DNA from: Antitrichia curtipendula
Lineage: Eukaryota; Streptophyta; Bryopsida; Hypnales; Leucodontaceae
DNA length: 64,000 nucleotides
Reading direction: 5' to 3'
Assembly (NCBI GenBank): GCA_951230915.1
Contig: OX579633.1
Span: 51,474,029 to 51,538,028 of the forward strand
The first letter of the stretch is position 1, and every line of letters begins with the position of its first letter. Positions 10,030-20,596 of the stretch are shown here, piece after piece. Below the pieces are notes generated by a model. The model did not search any database and had not been told where the DNA came from. It saw only the letters and a list, made by a program, of their open reading frames with translations. Made by a program: the position numbers and the translations under genes.

Positions 10030-13000
10030 TCATGCAGTATCTTCATAAAGAATACTGCTAGAAGATCTGGAAGTAGACCTCTCATCAGAGTCTGATGACT
10101 GACCATCAGACTCTTTAGTGGAGTCATCTATGAACATCAGAACACGAGGATCTATGGAGCTGATCCTAGAAGGCGGTTTAGAGTCATGGCTCTGGAATTG
10201 TCTAGCTACTGCCTCAGCATACAACGGAAGCTGAAACGGTCTAGGTGGGCTTCGGAAGAATGCAGGATCTGCAAAAAAAGGTTTACGGGTAGAATCCTTC
10301 ATCTGCGCAAGTTGCCTACAAATAGGGACACAACAGAATATTAGTATGGATGAGAAAATGAAATCACATAAGAAAGAATTAAGAAAAATAAAGGCAAACT
10401 TACTTACTAAATCGTGAGGTCTTCACAATATGGCGGACCTCCACTTCTTCATCGTCAAGGTCAGCAACAGGAGGAGCAGGGAGCATAGGTACAGGTGTTG
10501 CGTTCACAGGTATACGGATGAGAGGAGCAAGCAAGGCCTTGAAAATCGCCTTATCTTCTTCTAGGGCTAGAATGTGGCGACCAGTAGCTCGGCAAGCATA
10601 AATGCTTGCCCCTGCAATGATATAGAGAGAACAAAAGAAGACGGATTAGAATTCGACAAAGAGAGTAGAGCGTGAAAAAATCTTCATCGGAAAAAAACAA
10701 ACTAGAACATCTAACCTGTAGACGCGGTGCAGTCCATGACAACGTCACCAGGCAAAGTTGTCGCCTCAACAAGCATCTGCATGAAGGCACGATCCTTTTC
10801 CCGAGGACCACGCCAGGCAATGTTGCCATTCATTGCCACATCGTCCTTCCCACAACAATTCTGGAGAACATCATCCTTGGCTACGTTGACGCCAACTGCT
10901 TCGTGAGCAGGAAGGAAGTGGAACGAGAACTTGGATTTAGAACTTCCACTCCGAGATTTGACATAAAGGGACATGTTGAAACGCATAGTCTGCACAAAAA
11001 TACAAAATTATATCAGATGGCGAAAACAATCAAATTTATGATTAAAACCTCCAAATCATAGAATGGTTTAGGATTTTACCGTTTTGGAGATGTCCGAGGC
11101 TAGAGCCAGGTGAATCCTATTCAAGACGAACAAATCAATCTGTAAATGGTAACCAAATGATTTGGCGAGACTAACAACGGATGACTTGACAGGTCGGCTG
11201 TATAGGTACATAACAAGAAGCCCCCCCCCCGTCGTGTAGAAAGGTATCAGCAAAGTCAAAGACGGCTTGAAGCTTTTCCTCCGAGAACTGATTCCAATAT
11301 GGAACGGAGGCTTCTGGATTGGAAATGCCCGGAACAGGTAGGCCCTCTGGAACATCAACAACAATCAAGTCGACAGCGGGACGCTTGGCCAAAGCGTTGT
11401 CAAAGAATCGATCCTTGCCGGCGGCATGCTGCACACATGAAAAGACGGCAAAGAAAATGAGAGAAATTAGACCAAAGGAGACAAAATCCGAAAAGAAAAT
11501 ATTCAATGACATTGTTAGTATCTTGTCTAGGATCCATAAGTGAAAGTTTGCACAAGTAGGATTCATAATAAAATTTAGACTTACCCATTTCAAGGCTAAT
11601 TGGTGACTCTATGAAATAAACAAAAAACATCTGAAGTGGGGACGCGATGGCATAGATATAAAACATTGTGTCATTGCAAGAGTAGTCTTCCACTGGTTTC
11701 ATCTTTGCGACGAGAGAACACTATAAACAACAACGTTCTGGACCCCGACCAACTCTAACAAACAAGGAGATTGAACCTCCTCTACAAATCAAATAAAAAG
11801 AATCTCAGAATTTAATGAACACGAAGCAAAAATCAGGGCAACGTCTAGAAACTTGTAAATAAACCATACAACTGTACAAGCAAAAAGGAAATATACAAGG
11901 AAAAAGAGGCACCACCTTGTTTAAAAAAGCCACAACAAAATCGATGACGCCAGGAGAAGGACCATTGTCGACTCCAAGTAAACTAGAGACGGACTCATTC
12001 AAGATGCACTGATCGATAGGAGCCACCGAATCCAAGTCAACAACATGGAGCGGCAAGCCACGCATCAAGCGCTCCTGGGTGAGCGAAAATCCTGATGAAG
12101 ACTCCTTCATAGGGCCATCACTTGTCGCTTGTTCGGCATTTGGTGTCTCTGCTTTCCTCTTCTTCCCCTTTTGCTTGCCCTTGGCCTCATCTTCCTTGGC
12201 CTTTTCCTCTTGTCGTAGTTTCTTCTTCTGTGCTGTCTCCTCCGTCCTCTTCGTTGTCTCTTCCCATTTCATCTCCTTTTTCTTATCGGATATTTCACGC
12301 CTCTTAATGGCCTTCTCCCGTGCTTCACCGTCCATGCCAGCAAATTCGTCAAACTCGGGCTCTACCACTGCACTTTCCTTGATATTGCTGAAAAGAGCCA
12401 ACTCCTGGGGGGGGATGTAACCCTGGCTGCACTCCAAATACCAAGCACCGGCTTGGAGGTGACCGCTGGTCCAGTTCTTCACTTGAATGGCCGAGAATAT
12501 ACAGTCGGGAGATGAGCGATCGAGCCATGTGTTGAGGAAAGGCGGCAAATCAGCCTTGGCGATGGCTTTCTTTGCATACAATTCAAACTTGAAATACGTG
12601 GAGGACCATAAATAATTCATCAAGAAAAGATGATTAAAGGAATAACAATCTCAACACAATATCCAACAAAACCCAAAGAGGCAAAGTAAATACCTATAAA
12701 TTATCCTCTTCACCACAAGGATAGAGCCTTTGAAGTCTTTAAACGAGTCTGACTTCTTGAAGGCGTCGGCCCCCTTAAACACTCCCACGAACGCATGCTC
12801 CCACAACCTCATCCGCCAACCTTCTATGTATTCTTGAATAGACTCAGGCTCCGCGGCTGCATCCATATACACCTGAATGTTGTCGGCTCGGATAATGCTG
12901 TCAAACATCTCAGAGGCTTTATCCTCAATCTGTAGAATTGACAAGAGATTAGTCAAATATGGCTCAAACTAAATAAGAGAAATCGATAAATGCGATGGAA

Positions 13001-14795
13001 ATGCACGATGCATATGAACAACATACCGCAGCATACCAACATGCCTTCGATAAGAAAGAATTGAGTTTGTCGTCATTTGCTGGACGTTGTGGAAAGCGTC
13101 GGGCCTCACGGGTGGAAGCGGATGAATTAATCCACTTCAACCATTTCACCTTGTGGTTGACATGAGCATTTGATGTAGCTATTAGTTGTAGCTTGTCCAA
13201 GGTCAGCTCCGGAACAGTATACAGACTCCAGTGTCGTTCGATCTAATAAGAAGCAAAATCAGTTTAGTGAACTCAAAACCTGATGAAAATCAATCACTAA
13301 AGTGGAGAGGAGGAAAGCTCAGCCAAAAAGTAGAACAACGAAATAGAATAGAAGAAATACCTCCAGCAGCCACTCATCACCTAACGCAGGGTTGGCGACG
13401 GCGACAATCTTGGATAGCTTTTTGTAGAGATTACCAGTTGCATCCCTGGTAGAAACACGTATAGCTGCTGCCACGCCTTCGTTTGTGACCTCCTCCGTAG
13501 GTGTGTCTTCATGATACTTGCGGACAGCAAGGTCCGAAGCTACCGCAATCTCTTGCTACAAAAAATTGTTCTCAGTTAACACATTAGACAATTTCTGGTA
13601 CATGAGAACATGAAATGGAGTTGAAAATGTGATAAACAGCCCAGACAAGAAAAACCAGAAGCATAAAACAAAATCTTACCTGAAAAATGAAAGACGTGAA
13701 GACCTCAAGAGGCATGGAGTACCAGGTCTTCCGTGTGTTCTGCTGGCAGGTCTTCTGTTCCTCTTTGCTAAGAAGGTCATTGAACTTCTCAATGGGCAGG
13801 GTACCGTACTTCCGAACTCGATACAATGTATGCACCAGATTAGTCTTTACGTGCGAATTTTCGGTGTGCCTAAAGTGAAAAAAAGGTCAAGTTAAATTTT
13901 AGGTGGGCCTGAAGGAAAACACTACAAACATTAAATTATGAAATGGGAATGAGACTCACTTGTTGATGTCATGCATGACCTGCATCGTGGCTCCAACTCG
14001 TCCTCTGGTATCCAAAATGATTGAATCCACACTTATGTGCCAATCCAATTCATCACCATGCAGTCGAGAAATATGTCGCATCCGTGCTATACGCCTGTGG
14101 TTGCCGTCGCACACGTAGAATTTTGCACCTACCGGAATTTGGAGCTCTGGAAGTTCCCCCAACTGGACATTGAAATCATCATTGACAATGTTCCAAAAGG
14201 GACCCCAGTCGACCTTCTCTGCATCTGAGAACACTCCCGAGCGCCCTTCCTCATCTGAAACCGACACATAGAAAACACGAGCTCCCTCCTCATACCCATG
14301 GACGAACTCCTGTTCCAATTTAGTCAAGTCACAAGACAATGTAGGCCTTACCATAGGCATGGGCACCAAACGGCACAAGGGGATTCTCATGCGAGAGAGA
14401 TTGGCCGGTGCAATACGCAAACTGGATATTGTATTCACAAAATCCAACTTCTGCGCTGCCCGTATAGCATCTTCACCTCCCGCAAACTTCCCCGAATCTG
14501 GTGCATAGCCCTCGCCTATATCCCCATTTGCCTCGTCGGAACCCAGTATCTAAGGTTGGTCATCAGATAGTGTTTGATCCGATGTAGGAGCTGCTGATGC
14601 CGAGATGACAATACCCTTTTCAACATACAAGCACAAGAATGTAAGGATCGAGATCGAACCAGAAAACGCACAGTGATACACAAACTTAAGTGAGTAAATT
14701 ACAAAGAACACAAGAAGGAATAACTCGCTCCCGATTTATACCTCTTCGGTTATTGCAGTGCCTCCGACCATATTCTCTTCTGGTACCTCCACCAT
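10030..14795 (-). CDS. Composite ParB-like / beta-class DNA methyltransferase-like gene, 12 exons, probably frameshifted
   Basis: Exons (high to low): 14795-14742, 14549-13960 (or from 14615), 13869-13680, 13555-13361, 13242-13027, 12929-12714, 12587-11916, 11720-11585, 11428-11080, 10989-10716, 10611-10404, 10315-10030; nearly all junctions are GT/AG with matching phase, introns ~70-220 bases. The ~1,130-residue product starts MVEVPEEN. Near residue 170-190 lies FYVCDGNHRRIARMR, the core of the ParB/sulfiredoxin nucleotide-binding fold. Around 590-640 a Lys/Glu-rich helix ends in KGKQKGKKRKAE, a likely nuclear signal. The last third has methyltransferase motif IV as VVDVPEG (usually DPPY), a DGGGLLVMYLYS strand, then motif I as GDVVMDCTASTGAS (usually DPFAGSGTT) and RHILALEED. 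IV before I is the beta-class order. Both motifs are degenerate, so catalysis is doubtful. Breaks: a G10 run at 11221-11230 (nine would keep frame) and an unresolved frame change in exon 11585-11720. An upstream noncoding exon is likely because CAG precedes the ATG. Confidence 0.7.
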
Positions 14796-15029
14796 CTGAG
14801 TAATGTACATGAATTACAAAGAGGAATTAGTTCTAAGCCGATTAAAACTGGTGAATGACAATACTGGAACATTCAAGAAAGAGGAGAACAACATAGATTA
14901 GCTAGGATCAGTCAGACATGGTAGAGAAACCAAGTCCTAATTGAAGAAGCCTAAACTGATCGTGTGTGTTCCATCAAGGCGGGGTAGAGTTGTTTCTCTC
15001 GTTCATGAGATGACGGAAGTTATTGGTAC

Positions 15030-18000
15030 TTGGAACGTGACGAAGAACGGGATCAAGAGAACACCTCAACACGTGAAGGACTGGGCCATATGAACTGATC
15101 ATCCCCGAGATTGTGATCTGGTTTAACGTCTCTCGCTAACGAGAGCTCCCCCGACCGATTCTACTTGTGGGTTGAGCACCGTGAACAAAAAATATTGACT
15201 CAAAGGAATTACAACCACGACATGAATCGGGGGTGAGGACTTTGGAACCTGTCCCGAGTGGGGAGCCTTGCTTGTTCTCTCTCGCCGACGAGACGCTCTG
15301 GCAAGGTCAGATTTCTTGGGAACGATACACGCGAGGGAGAGGCTGAAACCAGCGTGCCTCGTTCCGGAATTACGTCACAGAAAATCTATCGGTGACATAA
15401 AGCTGGGCTGAGACATATGGTGGCGGATAAAGAGAATCCCGGACGCCTCAGCTCACGAATTCTCCGCCCAGCTGAACCGATCAGCCCCGAGATGGTGATC
15501 TCGTTTCTTGTCTCTCGCTAACGAGAGCTCCCCTGACCGATTCCAAATACGAGAAGAGCGCCATGAACAAAAATTATTGACTCAAAGAAAATACGACCAC
15601 GACAAGAAGCAGGGGTGAGGGCTTTGGAACCTGTCCCAAGCGGGGAGCTTGGAGATTCCTCTCTCGCCGACGAGACGCTCCGGCGGGGTTAGATTTTTTG
15701 GGATCGATACACGCGAGGGAGAGGCTGAAACCAGCGTGCCTCGTCCCGGAATTCCATCACACAAATTCTATCGTCGCCCTAAAGCTTAGGGGAGGCATAT
15801 GGTGGCGGATAACAGGACCCCATGGACGCCTCAGCTCACAAATTCTCCGCCCTGATGAACCGATCAGCATCGAGATGGTGATCTCGTTTCTTGTCTCTCG
15901 CTAACGAGAGCTCCCCCGACCGATTCCAATTACGGGAAGAGCACCGGGAACAAAAATTATTGACTCAAAGAAAATACGACCACGACAAGAAGCGGGGGTG
16001 AGGGCTTTGGAACCTGTCCCGAGCGGGGAGCTTGGCGATTCCTCTCTCGCCGACGAGACGCTCTGGCGGGGTCAGATTTCTTGGGATTGATACAAGCGAG
16101 GGAGGGCTAAAACCAGCGTGCCTTGGCCCGATGTTCTATCACAACGAAACTATCGTCCCCTAAAGTTGAGAGGAGGCATACGATGGCGGAGAACAGGCCC
16201 CCATGTACGCCTCAGCTCACGAATTCTCCGCCCAGCTGAACCGATCAGCCCCGAGATGGTGATCTCGTTTCTTGTCTCTCGCTAACGAGAGCTCCCCTAG
16301 CCGACTCCACTTACGGGAAGAGGACCGTAAACAACAAATACTGTCTCAAAGATAAAACGACCACGTTAAGAAGCGGGGGTGAGGGCTTTGGAACCTGTCC
16401 CGAGCGAGGAGCTTGGCGATTCCTCTCTCGCCGACGAGACACTCTGGCGGGGTCAGATTTCTTGGGATCGATACACGCGAGGGAGAGGCTGAAACCAGCG
16501 TGCCTCGTCCCGGAATTCCATCACACAAAATCAATCGTCGCCCTAAAGCTTAGGGGAGGCATATGGTGGCGGATAACAAGACCCCATGGACGCCTCAGCT
16601 CACAAATTCTCCGCCCTGATGAACCGATCAGCTTTGAGATGGTGATCATGTGTCCTGTCTCTCGCTGACGAGAGCTCCCCCGATCGATTCCACTTACGGG
16701 ACGAGGACCATGAACAATATATATTGACTCAAGGAAAACACGACCACGACAAGAACCGCCCTTGAGGACATCGGCACCTTTCCCGAGCGGTGAGCCTTGC
16801 AGGTTCTGTCTCGCCGACGAGACGCTCTGGCGGGGTCAGATTCCTTGGGAACTAAACACGCGAGGGAGTGGCTAAACCCAGAGTGCCTCGTCCCGGAATT
16901 CCGTCACTGAAAATCTATCGTCGCCATAAAGCTGGGCTGAGGCATATGGTGGCGGATAAAGAGAATCCCGGACGCCTCAGCTCACGAATTCTCCGCCCAG
17001 CTGAACTGATCAGCCCCGAGATGGTGATCTCGTTTCTTGTCTCTCGCTAACGAGAGCTCCCCTGACCAATTCCAAATACGAGAAGAGCGCCATGAACAAA
17101 AATTATTGACTCAAAGAAAATACGACCACGACAAGAAGCAGGGGTGAGGGCTTTGGAACCTGTCCCAAGCGGGGAGCTTGGAGATTCCTCTCTCGCCGAC
17201 GAGACGCTCCGGCGGGGTTAGATTTTTTGGGATCGATACACGCGAGGGAGAGGCTGAAACCAGCGTGCCTCGTCCCGGAATTCCATCACACAAATTCTAT
17301 CGTCGCCCTAAAGCTTAGGGGAGGCATATGGTGGCGGATAACAGGACCCCATGGACGCCTCAACTCTCGAATTCTCGGCCCAGCTGAACTGATCAGCCCC
17401 GAGATGGTGATCTCGTTTCTTGTCTCTCGCTAACGAGAGCTCCCCTGGCCGACTCCACTTACGGGAAGAGGACCGTAAACAACAATTACTGTCTCAAAGA
17501 AAAAACGACCACGTTAAGAAGCGGGGGTGATGACATTGGAACCTGTCCCGAGCGGGGAGCTTGGCGATTCCTCTCTCGCCGGCGAGACGCTCTGGCGGGG
17601 TCAGATTTCTTGGGAATGATACACGCGAGGGAGGGCTGAAACCAGCGTGCCTCGGCCCGATGTTCTGTCACAACGAAACTATCGTCCCCTAAAGTTGAGA
17701 GGAGGCATACGGTGGCGGAGAACGGGACCCCATGTACGCCTCAGCTCACGAATTATCCGCCCAGCTGAACCGATCAGCCCCGAGATGGTGATCTCTTGTC
17801 CTGTCTCTCGTTCACGAGAGCTCTCCCGACTGATTCCACTTACGGGAAAAGGACCATGAAGAAATAAATATTGACGCAAAGAAAATTCGACGACGACAAG
17901 ACTCGGGGGTGAGGACATTGGCACTTGTCCTGAGTGGTGAGACTTGTAGGTTCTCTCTCGCCGACGAGACGCTCTGATGGGGTCAGATTTCTTGGGAATG

Positions 18001-18945
18001 ATATGCGCGAGCGAGTGGCGTAAACTAGCGAGCCTCGTCCCGGAATTCTGTCACCGAAAAACAATCGTCATCCTAAAGCTGAGCTGAGGCATATGGTGGC
18101 GGAGAACAAGACCCCTTGGACGTGTCTGCTCGTGAAGGCTCGGGCCACATGAACTGATCATCCCCGAGACGGAACACTGGTTTGACATCTCTCGCTGAAG
18201 AGATCTTCCCCGAACAGGTGCACTTACGTGATGAGCACCGATAACCACAATTTCTGACTGAGAGAAAAGACGAGCACGACCAGATGCGGGGTAAGGAATT
18301 TAGAACCTGTCCCGAGAGGGGAGCTTGGCAATTTCTCTCTCGCCGACGAGACGCTATGGAGGGGCCAGATTTCCTGGGACTGGATTGCCCGGGGGAGTGG
18401 CTTAAATCAGCGGCCTCGTCCCAAAATTCCGTCGCACATTATCTATCGTCGTCCTAAAGCTCCACTCAGGGATTTTGGATCCGGGAACAAGACCTAATGG
18501 ACGCCTCAGCTCACAAAGGCTCGGCCCAGCTGAACTGAACTGCCCCGAGATGGTGCACTGGTTTCACGTCTCTCGCTAACGAGAGCTTCGCCGACCGGAT
18601 CCTCTTACGGGATGAGGACCGTGAACTACAAATCGTAACTCAAAGGAAAGAAGAAAACGACCAGAAGGGGGGGTAAGGACTTTGGCACCTGTTCCGAGCG
18701 CGGACCCTGGATGATTCCCTCCCGCCGACGTGAGGATGGTCGAGGGTCAGATATCGCGGGACCAATACGCGCGATGGATTGGCCGGACAGAGTGCGTCGT
18801 CTCGAAATTCAAGCACGACCAAATAACCGTCTCCCTAAAGCTGAGTCGATGGCTTGATGTGCCGATGAACGAGACCCAGGGGACGCCTCAGCACGTGAAG
18901 GCTGCGCGGAGCTGAGCTGATCAGCCCCGAGATGGTGCAACGATG
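15030..18945. repeat. Tandem array of ten ~382 bp GC-rich units
   Basis: The anchor TCTCGCTAACGAGA or a variant occurs at 15131, 15513, 15896, 16277, 16660, 17042, 17425, 17806, 18190 and 18571, giving steps of 381-384 bases. Each unit has a second related hairpin, TCTCGCCGACGAGA, about 149 bases later. The array is visibly richer in G+C and CpG than its surroundings. It starts just upstream of the methyltransferase-like gene and ends at the 5' region of the transposase gene, so it separates two divergent promoters. Outer units are the most diverged. Repeated 60-68 codon frames inside it are a by-product of the repetition. Confidence 0.85.
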
Positions 18946-19500
18946 AGACGCAGAAACCCTAACGAGAAGCTATACCGGAAACTGAACCCTAGGAGAGACG
19001 GTTCTTTCTCTTCCTTTGCTGCAGCGGTAATCGGCAACCCTAATCCTTTACTCGCGAGGCTGGATGTGCGGAGGGGACATCATCTTCACGGGATTGTTCC
19101 GGGGGCGGGGACATCTTGCATGAAATCGAAACCTCAAGATCGCACCGTGTCCTAAACCCCTCGACACCGAATTCCAAAGCGACTGTCCAAGCTTGGGGAA
19201 TAGCGGATGGATGGAAGCGAAACTAACCTCAGAATCCCCCGCTTGGGGATCTTGTTGCAGTACAACATGGACGGCGGTTGCTGGTGTCCTGCGGCGAAGA
19301 TTTGCTCTCCCGCTCCTCGTGTCCATTTCGGCAGCCTGCAAAACCTCGATCCGTCGTCAGTTTGACTATGAGACGAAGAGCATGGAGGTATCGAATTCGC
19401 GTGGAGGTATCGGAAGAGGTTCTCGGATTTCAAGCGAAGTACCGTCATCGACTTGAGAACCCTATCTCTCTGTCCGGTGTCGGGTGGATGAGAATCAACA
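18946..19500 (+). promoter_or_regulatory. GC-rich probable promoter/5' region of the transposase gene, with telo-box-like motifs
   Basis: Right after the last array unit, GC-rich sequence holds AAACCCTAA (18955-18963), GAACCCTAGG near 18983, CAACCCTAATCC near 19036 and CCTAAACCCC near 19153. AAACCCTA telo-boxes are common in plant promoters and 5' leaders. Several short overlapping frames lie here on both strands, none convincing as an exon. Location and composition are the only evidence. Confidence 0.35.
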
Positions 19501-20596
19501 CTGCTTGACTTTTTTAAAGGTTATGTGCCCCTAACTATTGTTCTCCCATACTGTAACAGCCTTGATTTAGAGCATAACACAATTCAGATCAAGCATCTGT
19601 CATCTTCACACAGGGAAATTCTCAAACAAATCGACTTAGCATATAACTTAGTAAGACTGGGCGACTGGCGTGCAGATTTTTTATTTATTTACAGAAATGA
19701 TGCCCTGCGTTTGGGCAGCCTCATCAACATCACGATTCCTCTGCATAAACGGGTTATTAGAATTTGCTGATTCTCCAAAAAGGGGCTTGTCGAGGATTGT
19801 TCCTTCCTGGATGTGCTCCCCCGTCCCAAATTTTGGATCCCTACTTAATAACACCTTCCGTGCTTGTTTCGACCTAGTCATTCTAACTCTCCTTAATTCT
19901 CTGGAAGTAGAGAAATACAGCTTACTTTTTCTTCTCTTGCATCTCTTTCCCCTACTTGAATCAGTGCTTGATGTTGATGGTCGCATTAGCATCTAAGAGA
20001 TCTGCTCCACTACTTTAGTTCTATGAGATTACATACTGCAGGACCTACTTTATATTTGAAGCTACTGGACATCATCATCATCAATTTTGAAAGAGCTTTT
20101 CATTCCTCGATGTTACCATTTATATGGTGGGAGGCTGTCTTCTGACGTAATGAATCGTAGTACATGCCAGTCATTGTCATTACTTATCATTCACAAATCT
20201 TATATTTCCCTGATGGAGGATATCCGTTTCCGTGGGAACTCTTTTTAGGTTACCTAAATTGATCTTAGTGGATTCTCATATTATACTGATAGCCTTATTT
20301 ACCTTCATCCGCTATACGTACACAATTACATATTCGTCTAAATCATTAATACCTTTCCGTCTAAGTATTGGGATCGTATTCATGATTCATATCTTCTATG
20401 ATTTTGTAGAAATCAAAGGCCTTCATTGTGCGCTATATGTAGGTTCTCTGATACATGTCAGTGCAGACTAAAATTTACAATTGCTTGGATCACGAAATCT
20501 CATGTTCACTGTCATTTAATTCGAACGTATGCGCCGCTACTCTGGAATTTGAGTATTCTCATGTGCAATCATATTCAAATTACTTTAAGGTTATAG
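19501..20596 (+). other. 5' leader or unresolved first exon/intron region of the transposase gene
   Basis: AT-rich, with no domain-bearing frame. The transposase frame at 20597 opens with TTG, not ATG, so its true N terminus probably joins an upstream exon here or in 18946-19500. I could not choose a join. Confidence 0.3.

Noticed and set aside
12079..12420. 113-residue plus-strand frame
   Set aside because: Antisense shadow of the Lys/Glu-rich exon of the methyltransferase-like gene.
14550..14552. In-frame TAG as a certain nonsense mutation of the methyltransferase-like gene
   Set aside because: CCTTAG here works as a splice acceptor in the right phase from the first exon, so the stop may lie at an intron end.
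15582..17671. Repeated 60-68 residue frames inside the array as a gene family
   Set aside because: They recur with the repeat period on both strands, change with unit drift, and have no start context or domain.
15030..18945. The regular array as a CRISPR, 5S rDNA or rDNA spacer array
   Set aside because: Units are ~382 bases of continuous similar sequence with no short-repeat/unique-spacer pattern, and contain no recognisable 5S or other rRNA sequence.
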